From contig NZ_AP022870.1 of the NCBI RefSeq assembly GCF_011764545.1, forward strand, positions 8,686,001-8,750,000: DNA of 64,000 nt. The letters are read 5' to 3'. The notes below the pieces were generated by a model. The model saw only the letters and a list, made by a program, of their open reading frames with translations, did no database searches and was not told the DNA's origin. Positions 44,047 through 54,198 of this stretch are shown here, in pieces; positions within the stretch are counted from its first letter, which is position 1; every line of letters starts with the position of its first letter. The DNA comes from Phytohabitans flavus. Its GTDB lineage: Bacteria; Actinomycetota; Actinomycetes; Mycobacteriales; Micromonosporaceae. A program made the position numbers and the translations under genes.

Positions 44047-44420
44047 GAGCTACCGCGACGTCCGCGGTGGTCCGGACCGCCGCTCCCGCAGCCTCACCCT
44101 CGGCGCCTGGGTTGCGGTTACCCCTTTTGCCTCCGGCGGGGATCACCGGCCTCCGGGATGGCGCCGATGGTGGGGTGCGCGCCCCTCGTGCCGGCAAAGT
44201 CGCCGCGCGGGTCACCCGCACAGGCCAGCATGACCGAAATGCCCGCCTCTCGCGGCGGCGGAAGCAGATCATGGTATTTAGCTGCCCCTATGAGGGCAGC
44301 TAGATACCACGATCTATTGAAGCGGCGGCGCCGGCCGCTGGCCGGCGGGTGGGGTGTGAAACGCGGAGGGTGAGGCTGCGGGAGCAGCGGTCTGGACCAC
44401 CGCGGACATCGCGGTAGCTC
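44047..44420. repeat. R1 repeat, copy D, complete with both arms
   Basis: A 374-base element. The left arm (44047-44104) and the inverted right arm (44362-44420) match over about 58 bases with four mismatches; both have GAGCTACCGCGA at the outer end and CAGCCTCACCCTC inside. The 48-base central palindrome is at 44267-44314 with loop TATG. It fills most of the 550-base gap between rhaS and pgi. Frames inside are repeat by-products. Confidence 0.8.
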
Positions 44421-44508
44421 ATGATCAATTGATCTGCGATGAGATCGTGGACAGACCGCTGCCTTTCGCCTCGCGACGCCGCACCAACCCTGATCCAGGC
44501 GCCTGGGG

Positions 44509-46155
44509 TTAGCGGCCGCGTAGCTCGCGGTAGCTTGCGACGAGGTTGGCGGTGGACGGGTCCAGACCCGACACGTCCGCACCCTCGGTGAGCGCCGGCT
44601 CGACCCGCTTGGCGAGCACCTTGCCCAGCTCCACGCCCCACTGGTCGAACGAGTCGATGTCCCAGATCGCGCCCTGCACGAAGACCTTGTGCTCGTACAG
44701 CGCGACGAGCTGCCCGAGCACCGACGGCGACAGCTCGTTGGCGAGGATCGTGGTCGTCGGGTGGTTGCCCAGGAACGTACGGTGCGGCACCTGCTCCTCC
44801 GGCACCCCCTCGGCGCGTACCTCGTCGGCGGTCTTGCCGAACGCGAGCGCCTGCCCCTGCGCGAAGAGGTTGGCCATCAGCAGGTCGTGCTGCGCGGCAA
44901 GCCGTGGCGGCAGCTCGGCCACCGGCTGGGCGAAGCCGATCAGGTCGGCCGGGATCATCTTCGTACCCTGGTGCAGCAGCTGGTAGTACGCGTGCTGCCC
45001 GTTGGTGCCGGGCGTACCCCACACCACCGGGCCGGTCTGCCACCGCACCGGCTCGCCCTGGCGGTCGATGTACTTGCCGTTGGACTCCATGTCGAGCTGC
45101 TGAAGGTATGCCGTGAACTTGGAGAGGTAGTGGCTGTACGGCAGCACCGCGTGCGACTGGGAGTCGAAGAAGGCGCCGTACCAGACGCCGAGCAGGCCGA
45201 GCAGCATCGGCGCATTCGCCTCCGGCGGCGCGTTGCGGAAGTGCTCGTCCACGAGGTGGAAGCCGTCGAGCATCTCGCGGAAGCGGTCCGGTCCGATCGC
45301 GACCATCAGCGAGAGGCCGATCGCGGAGTCGTACGAGTAGCGGCCGCCCACCCAGTCCCAGAACTCGAACATGTTCTGCGTGTCGATGCCGAAGTCGGCG
45401 ACCTCCTTGGCGTTTGTCGACAGCGCGACGAAGTGCTTCGCGACCGCGCTCTCGTCGCCGCCGAGCCCGTCGACGAGCCAGGTGCGGGCCGAGGTGGCGT
45501 TGGTGATGGTCTCGATCGTGGTGAACGTCTTCGACGCGACGATGAAGAGTGTCTCGGCCTGGTCGAGGTCACGGACCGCCTCGTGCAGGTCCGCGCCATC
45601 CACGTTGGACACGAAGCGGAAGTCGAGCGCGCGTGCGGTGTACGGCCGGAGCGCCTCGTACGCCATCGCGGGCCCCAGGTCGGAGCCGCCGATGCCGATG
45701 TTGACGACCGTACGGATCCGCTTGCCGGTGGCGCCGGTCCAGGCGCCGGTCCGTACCGAGTTGGCGAACTGGGCCATCTTGTCCAGAACCGCGTGCACGG
45801 CCGGCACGACGTTCTCACCGTCCACCTCGATCACCGCGTCCCGTGGTGCGCGCAGGGCGGTGTGCAGCACAGCGCGACGCTCAGTGACATTGATCTTCTC
45901 GCCACGGAACATCGCGTCGCGGAGCTCGGCCACGCCCCGCGCCGCCGCCAGGTCACGCAGCAGCGCCAGCGTCTCGCCGGTGACGAGGTGCTTGGAGTAG
46001 TCCAGGTAGAGATCACCGACCCGCACCGTGAGCTGGCTGGCGCGCCCCGGGTCGGCCCCGAACAGCTCCCGCAGGTGCGTCCCGCCCAGCTCCGCGCGGT
46101 GTTTGGCCAGCGCGGCCCACTCGGGTAGCTCGTTGAGGCGGACGGTCTCAGGCAT
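44509..46155 (-). CDS. pgi: Glucose-6-phosphate isomerase
   Basis: A 548-residue enzyme interconverting glucose 6-phosphate and fructose 6-phosphate. Signatures: NIGIGGSDLGPAMAYEAL, ASKTFTTIETITNATSAR, catalytic region FDSQSHAVLPYSHYL, GTNGQHAYYQLLHQGTKMIP and VFVQGAIWDIDSFDQWGVEL with the C-terminal catalytic Lys nearby. Length matches the long bacterial form. GGGAG precedes the ATG at 46155. Confidence 0.95.
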   Translation of the reverse strand: MPETVRLNELPEWAALAKHRAELGGTHLRELFGADPGRASQLTVRVGDLYLDYSKHLVTGETLALLRDLAAARGVAELRDAMFRGEKINVTERRAVLHTALRAPRDAVIEVDGENVVPAVHAVLDKMAQFANSVRTGAWTGATGKRIRTVVNIGIGGSDLGPAMAYEALRPYTARALDFRFVSNVDGADLHEAVRDLDQAETLFIVASKTFTTIETITNATSARTWLVDGLGGDESAVAKHFVALSTNAKEVADFGIDTQNMFEFWDWVGGRYSYDSAIGLSLMVAIGPDRFREMLDGFHLVDEHFRNAPPEANAPMLLGLLGVWYGAFFDSQSHAVLPYSHYLSKFTAYLQQLDMESNGKYIDRQGEPVRWQTGPVVWGTPGTNGQHAYYQLLHQGTKMIPADLIGFAQPVAELPPRLAAQHDLLMANLFAQGQALAFGKTADEVRAEGVPEEQVPHRTFLGNHPTTTILANELSPSVLGQLVALYEHKVFVQGAIWDIDSFDQWGVELGKVLAKRVEPALTEGADVSGLDPSTANLVASYRELRGR

Positions 46156-46252
46156 CGCTCACTCCCGGCTTTTCGTACGGACGCACCTGACTTTATCCGT
46201 CACCGATGAACGGCCGGTGTAAGACTGCGCGGATAGGGGCACGTTCTCGCGC

Positions 46253-47220
46253 ATGACCCTCTACGGCTTCCACGCCTCGCATGAGCAGATCACCCCCGGT
46301 AACCTGCTCGCGGCGGCCGTCCGGGCCGAGCGGGCCGGCTTCGACGCGGCGATGTCCTCCGACCACTTCTCCCCGTGGAGTGAGCGCCAGGGCGAGTCCG
46401 GCTTCGCCTGGTCGTGGCTGGGCGCCGCGCTCCAGGCCACCCGGCTGCCCTTCGGCGTCGTGACCGCACCCGGCCAGCGGTACCACCCGGCGATCCTCGC
46501 GCAGGCCATCGGCACGCTGGCCGCGATGTATCCGGGGCGGTTCTGGGCCGCGCTCGGCACCGGCGAGTACAGCAACGAGCACATCACCGGCGACGGCTGG
46601 CCGCGTAAGGAGGTGCGCAACGCCCGGCTGCGCGAGTGCGTCGACGTGATCCGGGCGCTGCTGGCCGGCGCCGAGGTGACCCACGACGGACTGGTCACGG
46701 TGGACCGGGCGAAGCTGTGGAGCCGTCCCGCCAGGATGCCCGCGCTGGTCGGCGCCGCGGTCGGCATCGAGACCGCGCGGTGGTGCGCGGAGTGGGCCGA
46801 CGGACTGATCACAGTGGGCGCGCCGCACGATCACCTGCGCCGGATGGTCGACGCCTACCGCGAGGCCGGCGGTCGCGGGCCGCTGCGCCTCCAGGTACAC
46901 GTCAGCTACGCGGCCGACGAGGAGGAGGCACTGCGGATCGCGCACGACCAGTGGCGTACCAACGTCTTCGCCCCACCGGTCTGCTGGGACCTCGAGCTTG
47001 TCGAGCACTTCGAGGAGGCGGCGAAGCACGTACCCCGGAGGCCATGCACGGCGTCGTGCGGATCTCCGCGGACCCGGGGCAGCACGCGGCCTGGCTCCAG
47101 GAGTACGCGGACCTCGGCTTCGAGCAGATCTTCGTGCACCACGTGGGGCAGGAGCAGGACGAGTTCCTGGACGTCTTCGGCGGCAAGGTGCTGCCCCAGC
47201 TGCGCGGGGGTGCGTCGTGA
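46253..47220 (+). pseudogene. LLM-class flavin/F420-dependent oxidoreductase (TIGR03885-like), frameshifted
   Basis: A luciferase-like TIM-barrel protein of about 322 residues: GFHASHEQITPGNLLAAAVR, AMSSDHFSPWSERQG, VVTAPGQRYHPAILAQAIGT, WAALGTGEYSNEHITGDGWP. The frame breaks in CCCC at 47033-47036; one added C restores HVPPEAMHGVVRIS and the end LGFEQIFVHHVGQEQDEFL. The stop overlaps the GTG of the GH13 gene. This class is typically found beside trehalose-synthase-like genes (family knowledge); its substrate is unknown. Confidence 0.8.
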
Positions 47221-48887
47221 AGCTCAGCCACACCGCCGACCTGTGGTGGAAGAACGCGGTCGTCTACTGCCTCGACGTGGAGACCTTCTTCGACGCCAAC
47301 GGCGACGGCTGCGGTGACTTCCGCGGCCTGGCCCAGCGCGTCGGGTACCTCGACGAGATGGGCGTGACCTGTATCTGGCTGATGCCCTTCTACCCGACGC
47401 CGGACCGCGACGACGGCTACGACATCACCGACTTCTACGGCGTCGACAGCCGGCTGGGCACCGGCGGCGAGTTCGTCGAGTTTCTCCAGGTGGCCCGCGA
47501 CCGGGGCATCCGGGTGATCGCCGACCTCGTGGTCAACCACACCTCGAGCCGGCACCCGTGGTTTCAGAGCGCCCGCTCCAGCCCCGAGTCACCACACCGG
47601 GACTGGTACGTCTGGCGCGACAAGCCGCCCGCCGACGGCCCCGAGGGCGTCGTCTTCCCGGACCAGGAGAAGAGCCTCTGGGAGTACGACGAGCAGGCGG
47701 GACAGTACTACCTGCACCGGTTCTACAAGCACCAGCCGGACCTGAACGTGGCCAACCCAGCCGTCCGGGACGAGATCATGCGCGTGCTCGGCTACTGGCT
47801 CCACCTGGGACTGTCCGGCTTCCGGGTGGACGCGGTGCCGTTCCTGCTGGAGACCGACGGCGCGCTGGACGCGGAGGACCTGCCCGACCCGCACGCGTAC
47901 CTGCGCGACCTGCGTGCCTACCTGTCCCGGCGCAACGGCGAGGCGGTGCTGCTCGGCGAGGTCAACCTGCCGTACCCGGACACCATGCGCTTCTTCGGCG
48001 ACGAGGACGGCGACGAGCTCACGATGTGCTTCGACTTCATCGGGATGCAGCGGCTCTACCTGTCGCTGGCGCGGCAGCAGGCCGGCCCGCTCGCCGAGGC
48101 GCTGCGGGAGCGGCCGGAGCAGCCCAAGGACGCGCACTGGGCGACGTTCGTCCGCAACCACGACGAGCTGACGCTCGACAAGCTCAGCGAGCAGGAGCGG
48201 CAGGAGGTCTTCGACGCCTTCGGGCGGGAGCCGCGGATGCAGCTGTACGGCCGCGGCCTGCGCCGCCGCCTACCTCCCATGTTGGACGGTGACCCGGACC
48301 GGATCCGCCTTGTCTACAGCCTCCTCTTCTCACTGCCCGGCACGCCGGTGCTCTTCTACGGCGAGGAGATCGGCATGGGCGAGGAGCTGAGCTTCGAGGG
48401 GCGCAACGCGGTGCGCACCCCGATGCAGTGGTCCGACGACGACAACGCCGGCTTCTCCACGGGCGACCCGGAGAAGCTTGTCGCGCCGGTCGTCCAGGGC
48501 GAGTACGGCCCGTCAAAGGTCAACGTGGCGTCCCACCTCCGCGACCCGCACTCGCTGCTGTCCTGGATGAAGCTGCTGATCCGCCGCTACCGGCAGTGCC
48601 CCGAGCTGGCCTGGGGCCGGTACGAGGTACTGCCGCACGAGGCCGAGCAGGTGCTGGCCCACCGCGCCGACCAGGACGGCGGCACGGTGGTCGCGCTGCA
48701 CAACTTCGCCGGCGAGCCGGTCGAGGTGGCGCTGCGGCTGGACGGCGTCGAGTCCGGCGACCGTTTGGTCGACCTGCTCGGCGACGGCGTCACGCCGGTG
48801 GGGGACGGGCGGGTGTCGCTGCGCCTGGACCGGTACGGCTGCCGGTGGCTACGAGTGGTCAAACCGGGCGAAGTGTTCCTCCCATAG
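47217..48887 (+). CDS. GH13 alpha-amylase-family enzyme (trehalose synthase-like)
   Basis: A 556-residue GH13 enzyme. Family regions: DLVVNHTSSRHPWF (region I), GFRVDAVPF with the nucleophile Asp (region II), GEVNLPYPDT with the acid Glu (region III) and FVRNHDELTLDK (region IV). The N terminus WWKNAVVYCLDVETFFDANG and the end domain fit trehalose synthase or related glucosyltransferases. Likely reaction: maltose-trehalose isomerisation or a related transfer; exact activity not shown. GTG 47217 overlaps the oxidoreductase stop, so the pair is coupled. Confidence 0.85.
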   Translation: MKLSHTADLWWKNAVVYCLDVETFFDANGDGCGDFRGLAQRVGYLDEMGVTCIWLMPFYPTPDRDDGYDITDFYGVDSRLGTGGEFVEFLQVARDRGIRVIADLVVNHTSSRHPWFQSARSSPESPHRDWYVWRDKPPADGPEGVVFPDQEKSLWEYDEQAGQYYLHRFYKHQPDLNVANPAVRDEIMRVLGYWLHLGLSGFRVDAVPFLLETDGALDAEDLPDPHAYLRDLRAYLSRRNGEAVLLGEVNLPYPDTMRFFGDEDGDELTMCFDFIGMQRLYLSLARQQAGPLAEALRERPEQPKDAHWATFVRNHDELTLDKLSEQERQEVFDAFGREPRMQLYGRGLRRRLPPMLDGDPDRIRLVYSLLFSLPGTPVLFYGEEIGMGEELSFEGRNAVRTPMQWSDDDNAGFSTGDPEKLVAPVVQGEYGPSKVNVASHLRDPHSLLSWMKLLIRRYRQCPELAWGRYEVLPHEAEQVLAHRADQDGGTVVALHNFAGEPVEVALRLDGVESGDRLVDLLGDGVTPVGDGRVSLRLDRYGCRWLRVVKPGEVFLP

Positions 48888-49045
48888 CCCGTACGACTGT
48901 TTGTTTGGGTGCAAGAAACAAGGCTAACGTGCAACACGCAACTTGCATCTATTGAGCGCACGTGAACCTCGAATTGCGTATCAAGAATGGCTATTGACTA
49001 ATGCCTCCGCGGTATCGCACGGTAGAAGTCCCGAGGAGGCAAGGC

Positions 49046-50314
49046 ATGGAGCTCAGGCCGTTCTCTGGCACCTATCTAACCGACCCGGCCGCTATTTGGC
49101 GGGATCTGCTCGACGGCCCCGAGCGGGTGCATTACGCCGAGGATCTCGGACTGTGGTTGATCACCAGACACACTGATGTGCGCAACGCGCTGGGCGACAG
49201 CGAAGCATTCAGTAACGCGTTGACCCTATTGCCCATTTATGACATGTGTCCGGAGGCGCTGTCGATCGTCATGGAGATCGACGCTCCGCCGACCACCGCG
49301 GCGGCCGATGCGCCGACGCATACGCGCACTCGCCGCGCGCTGCGGGCGACGTTCCCGAACACGTCCGCACGTGTGAACGAGCAGTACGGCGCCATCGTGC
49401 GCCGGCGCGTCGACGAGCTGGTGTCCCGCCTTGTCGCCCGGCGGGGCACCGTCGTCGATCTTGTTTCGGACTTCGCGGCCGAGCTGCCGCTGCTGGTCAT
49501 CGTCGACCTCCTCGGGGTGCCAGCGGAGGACGTGCCGGCGATCAAGAACTGGTCCGACGGGCAGATCGCGCTGATCTGGGGACAGCCCGAGCCGGAAGAA
49601 CAGGTGCGCCTGGCGCGTGGCCTGCTCGACTTCTGGCGGTACTGCCAGAAGCTCGTCACCCTCCGTGTCCAGGACGCGGACGCAGGCGACGACTTCATCA
49701 GCAAGGCGCTGCGCTACCGGGCCGGCGACGACGAGATCCTGACCGAGAACGAGGTCGCCAGCTTCGCCTTCAACCTCCTGGTGGCGGGGCACGAGACCAC
49801 GTCCGGCCTGATCGCGCACGGCCTGGACAACGCGCTGTCGGTCCCCTCCCGGTGGGAGCGGCTGGTGGAAAACCCGTCCGGCGTCGCCGCCTTCGTGGAG
49901 GAGACCCTGCGCTTCGGCCCGGCGATCGACGGCTGGCTCCGGGTCACCACGCGCGACGTGGCGATCGGCGATACCACGATCCCGGCCGGTTCCCGCTGCC
50001 TGCTGCTGCTGGGCGCGGCCAACCGCGACGCGGCGACGTTCGCCCACCCGGACGTCTTCGACCCGCACCGCGCGGACGTGCGCGAGCACCTGTCGTTCGG
50101 TTACGGACCGCATTTCTGCATCGGTGCCGCGCTGGCCCGGCTGGAGGCGCAGGTGGCGCTCACCCACCTGACCGCGGCTGTACCCGGGTTGCGGCTCGCG
50201 CCCGAGCACGCCAGTTCGTTCAAGCCGAACGTGGGATTCCGGGCGCACAACGCATTGCCGGTCTTCGTTGAGACCTTCGCCCAGATGGACGATCGGACTC
50301 CGCGCGCGGCCTGA
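49046..50314 (+). CDS. Cytochrome P450
   Basis: A 422-residue bacterial P450. Haem-binding loop FGYGPHFCIGAALARLE with the Cys ligand; I-helix oxygen-activation motif LVAGHETTSGL; K-helix ExxR in EETLRFGPA. The ATG at 49046 has GAGGAGG and is preferred over 49001. No ferredoxin or reductase gene is adjacent, and no biosynthetic cluster surrounds it, so the substrate is open. The 158-base upstream gap is less GC-rich than the surroundings. Confidence 0.92.
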   Translation: MELRPFSGTYLTDPAAIWRDLLDGPERVHYAEDLGLWLITRHTDVRNALGDSEAFSNALTLLPIYDMCPEALSIVMEIDAPPTTAAADAPTHTRTRRALRATFPNTSARVNEQYGAIVRRRVDELVSRLVARRGTVVDLVSDFAAELPLLVIVDLLGVPAEDVPAIKNWSDGQIALIWGQPEPEEQVRLARGLLDFWRYCQKLVTLRVQDADAGDDFISKALRYRAGDDEILTENEVASFAFNLLVAGHETTSGLIAHGLDNALSVPSRWERLVENPSGVAAFVEETLRFGPAIDGWLRVTTRDVAIGDTTIPAGSRCLLLLGAANRDAATFAHPDVFDPHRADVREHLSFGYGPHFCIGAALARLEAQVALTHLTAAVPGLRLAPEHASSFKPNVGFRAHNALPVFVETFAQMDDRTPRAA

Positions 50315-50426
50315 CTGGCCGTAACGATCCAAATCGATCATTTGGGGTAGCTATCCAGAGGTCGGCCCGGCCGCCAGAATGGGACCGGCGGATTCTCTAA
50401 TGGCCGGGTCGACTCGAAGGTGACAC

Positions 50427-50867
50427 ATGGACCGTGCACCATCCGATGCTGCCCCCGATCCGATGGCAAGTCGGCGGTTTCGTGGCGAGCTGCGGCGCTG
50501 GCGCACCCGCAAGGGGATGACCCAGCGCGCGCTCGCCGACCGCGTCCGCTTCAGCCGCGAGACAGTGGCCGCGGTCGAGTCCGGCCGGCGCTACGGAAGC
50601 CGCGAGCTGGCGGTCCGCTGCGACGAGGTGCTTGGCACGGGCGGCCTGCTCGCCTCGCTCTGGCCTGACGTCGCCCGCGAGCAGATGGCCGCGGACGGAC
50701 GGCGCGGACCGCGCGAGCGCGCCACACCCCGCCGGCACACACCCGCCGACGACATCGTGGCGATGATCGTCGACAACGGCGCGCGGCGCGGCCCCAGCGA
50801 GGTCGTCGTCGAGCTAGACGACCTGCGCACGGCCATCGACCGCGCCCTCAGCCAAGGCCACCGCTAG
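50427..50867 (+). CDS. XRE-family helix-turn-helix protein
   Basis: A 146-residue protein. The helix-turn-helix spans about residues 18-72: RGELRRWRTRKGMTQRALAD and RVRFSRETVAAVESGRRYGS. The C-terminal part is charged and likely extended (DDIVAMIVDNGARRGPSEVV). It lacks the DUF5753 domain. AGGTGAC precedes the ATG. Role unknown. Confidence 0.8.
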   Translation: MDRAPSDAAPDPMASRRFRGELRRWRTRKGMTQRALADRVRFSRETVAAVESGRRYGSRELAVRCDEVLGTGGLLASLWPDVAREQMAADGRRGPRERATPRRHTPADDIVAMIVDNGARRGPSEVVVELDDLRTAIDRALSQGHR

Positions 50868-50978
50868 CACCAGTTTCAATCCTGCCGGCCCACGCCGCGC
50901 ACAGCCGCCGTCGGGCAGCTCCGCGCGGGCATCGAGCTGCTCCTCACCCGCGCCCACGCCCGACCCGGCTTGGCGGAG

Positions 50979-51041
50979 GCAGCAAAATCCCTGATTTTGC
51001 TGCTTCGAGCGCGGTGTAAGGCAGCAGAATCAGGGATTTTG
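50979..51041. repeat. Palindromic repeat, possible terminator
   Basis: GCAGCAAAATC (50979-50989) pairs perfectly with GATTTTGCTGC (50993-51003) around CCT. A near-complement of the same unit follows (51021-51041, ending CAGGGATTTTG), so a larger hairpin of 21-base arms with one mismatch can also form. It lies downstream of the XRE gene. Confidence 0.6.
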
Positions 51042-51452
51042 TCGGGATCTTGATTGGTGCGGTGACGGAACGCGGCGGGGTGTGCGCACGGGGCGGTTTG
51101 CCCCGGTGGGCTTGGCGCGCGGAGCTGGCAGCGGAGGTCGGGGGGTCGGCGAGCGCTAGCGAAGCCGGCCGCCCGACGGAGCGGTGCCCGCGGGAGCAAA
51201 CGGTCCGCAGGTGACGCGGACCGGGGCAAATCTCTCAATGTGTTGATCGACGGTGGGCAAGTGGCGCCACTCGAGGCTGTGCACTGAGAGTGATTGCGGA
51301 GAGTGGTTGATCCTCTTCGAGCGGTACAGATGTGGGTACCGGTTCGTCTCGCCACGGGTAACCCCGTTTGTCGCACCCCATGTGCGACCGGAGGGGAATT
51401 GCGAGCTGCAACGTGCACATGGAACTGTGCCGACCACCCGTGGGAGTGAATC
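51042..51452. other. Gene-free upstream region
   Basis: About 400 bases before the CvnA-like gene. I see short hairpins (for instance CGGGGC/GCCCCG around 51090) but no credible gene, promoter or operator. Confidence 0.4.
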
Positions 51453-54198
51453 TTGGCGTCCGGTACTAAAGCCCATGCGGCCCGGCCGGGACCTCGGCAG
51501 CGGGGCTGGAAGATCGCATCTCGGATGCGGATCATCGTGGCCGCGCCCTTGGTCGCCGTCGTCGGCTTCGCCGGCCTGGCGCTGGCGGGCAGCGTCCAGC
51601 AAGCCGAGCGGGCAAGTGACCTCGGCGTCCTCGCGCGCCTCGGCGCCGACGCGGGCGCCCTGGCGTATCAGTTGCAGCGCGAGCGAGTCTCCGCGGCCGA
51701 TCTTCTGGCCACCGGGGCACCCGACAAGAGGACGCGTACGCGAAGCAGACGGCGGAGACGGACCAGGCAGTCGCCCAGTATCGGCGGCAGCGGGCCCTCG
51801 TGCCGTCCGTGCCGTCCAGCACCGCTGCCGTCTTGCAGCGGATCGACGGATCAATCAACGACCTGGGGCCGTTGCGGGCGCAGGTGCGCACCGCGGCGAA
51901 CGCCTCGGTCTCTGCCATGACCTTCAGCTACCGCATCATCATCGCGGACCTGCTGGCATACCGGGAGGCGACCGCGCAGGGCGTCGAGTCGGCGGAGATC
52001 GCCGACCAGATCCGTGCCTCCTCGGCCCTCTCCAAGGCCGGCGAGTCCGTCGGCCAGCAGCAGGTCGCGGTCATGCGTGCGTTGGCCGCCGGCCAGCTGA
52101 CGCCGGCGATGCAGCAGGACATCACCGCCTCGCGCACCGGCTTCACCGAGAACAGCCTGACGTTCCTCAGCCTGGCCAGCCCCGAGTGGCGGGTCTGGTG
52201 GGAGCAGGCCGGCAGCGGGCAGGAGATCGTCGGCCTGCAACGCCTGCAGGACCAGGTCTCCCGGGCGGAAACGGGCGCCAAGCTGCGGGTATCCACCGCA
52301 GACTGGATCGCCGCGACCCAGTCCTGGGCCCGCCGGCTGTACGAGGTGCAGCAGCGCGTCGACGCCGCGGTCTTCGACGAGATCGACGCTGCGCGCGTGG
52401 ACGAGCGGCGCAACGCGATCCTCGAAGGGGCCGCGATGGCCGTGGCGCTCGCCCTGACCGTGCTGGTCACCTGGGCGGTCGCCCGCCAGATCACAAACCG
52501 CCTGCGGCGGCTGCGGGACGCGGCGAACACGGTCGCGTTCGACGAGCTGCCCGCGATGGTCGAGGAGCTGCGCCGGCCCGATGCCTCGGTACACCCCGAG
52601 ATGCTGGCCGCGCAGGTGACCACCAACCTGGACCGGGGCAGCGGCGACGAGATCGGCGAGGTGGGCGAGGCGTTCACCGCGGTACACCGTGCCGCTGTCC
52701 GTACCGCCGCCGAGCAGGCCGTCATGCGGGCCAACACCGCGAAGATCTTCATCCACCTCAGCCGCCGCGAGCAGCGCCTGGTGGACGCGGTGCTGGCCCA
52801 GGTCGACCTCGTCGAGCAGGACGAGACCGACCCCGATCGGCTTCAGCGGCTGTACACATTGGACAACCTGGCCACCCGGATGGGGCGGATCAACGCCAGC
52901 CTCCTGGTGCTCGGCGGCGTCGGCGTCGGTCGCATGCGGCAGGACGACGTACCGCTGTCCAAGATGCTCCAAGCCGCGCTCTCCCAGATCGAGCACTACG
53001 AGCGGGTACGCCTCGGCGTGGTCGACACCGACGTGGCGGTCTCCCGGGACGGGGTGGACGAGGTCGTGCACCTGCTCGCCGAGCTGATGGACAACGCGAC
53101 CACGTACGCCCCGCCGGAGAGCGAGACCTGGGTGACCGCCCGGAGCCTCGGCGACCGGGTCATCGTGCAGATCAGCGACGAGGGCGTGGGCCTGCCCAAG
53201 GAGCGGCTGGCCCAGCTCAACCACCTGCTGCGCCAGCCGCCGGCGATCGACGTCGCCGCGGTCCGGGCGATGGGTCTCGTCGTGGTCGGCCAGCTCGCCA
53301 TCCGCCTCGGCGCGACGGTGGAGCTGCGCCCGGGCCCGCGGCTCGGCACGATCGCCGAGGTCGCGCTGCCGGGCAAGCTGATCCGCCCGCTGCCGGAGGA
53401 CGAGGAGCTGCCCAGCGCGGGCCACTCGCCGCTCTTCGGGAGCCCGCTGGAGGCCAGCATCCGCATGGACGGCCCGATCCCGGTCAGCCCGGCGCCGGCC
53501 GGCATGCAGATCCCGCTGCCGCGTACCCCGCACGCCGGACCGTTGCCCGGGAATGCCCTGCCCCCGGAAACAGCGGCCTGCACGGTCAGAACGGTGGGCT
53601 GCACGGCCAGAACGGTGGCCTGCACGGGCAGAGCGGCGGGCTCCAGGGGCAGAACGGCGGGCTCCCGGCTCGCGGCGGTGCGGCCCAGGGCGCCAGCCCT
53701 GTGCTTCCGCCCAAGCCGCCCGCCTTGCCACCGCCACCGGACCCGATCGCGATCCAGGGCCGCGTACCGGTACGGGAGATCGACCAGACCCAGGAGCTGA
53801 TCATCTTCGAGCAGGTCAACAGCTGGTTCCGGGCTGATCACGGCGTCGGGCTGGAGCAGCGAGAAGTCCCGCCGAGCACCCCCATCCCCGCGGTCGAGTC
53901 GCCGGTCCCGCCGGCCGTGACCAACTGGAGCACTCCCGGTGACGACGGTTGGCGCGCGGCGTCCCAGCTCGAGACCCCGAAGGCGGTCGGTACCACTCGC
54001 ACCGGCCTGCCGATCCGGAAGCCACAGGCACACCTGATCCCCGGCGCGGTCCCGCCCAGCGGCGACCAGGGCCGGGCGGAGCGTCGCGACCCCGCGCAGG
54101 TCGCGTCCGCCATGTCCGCGTACGCCCGCGGTGTCGCGGGCCGCCGTCCCCTGGCCAACGCCTCACCCAACAACGACGCGACAGGAGAGCCTTCGTGA
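51453..54198 (+). pseudogene. CvnA-like nitrate-sensor-type histidine kinase, two frameshifts
   Basis: A conservon-type kinase of about 915 residues. Order: membrane helix (IIVAAPLVAVVGFAGLALAG), a NIT-like external helical domain, second helix (AMAVALALTVLVTWAVARQI), HAMP-like linker, the FIHLSRREQRLVDAVLAQVD region, ATPase N-box ELMDNATTYAPPES and ISDEGVGLP, then a long low-complexity tail with four 7-residue repeats. The usual LDHLATRM phosphoacceptor stretch reads LDNLATRM. The frame breaks near 51728 and at 53566-53567; one added G at each place restores it. The TTG at 51453 has GGGAG. The stop overlaps the roadblock gene start. Confidence 0.75.
53575..53664 (+). repeat. 21-base tandem repeat encoding GLHGQNG units
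   Basis: Four full units of 21 bases (53575, 53596, 53617, 53638) plus a partial one encode GLHGQNG, GLHGQNG, GLHGQSG and GLQGQNG in the C-terminal tail of the CvnA-like protein. The repeat can expand or shrink by slippage. Confidence 0.75.
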
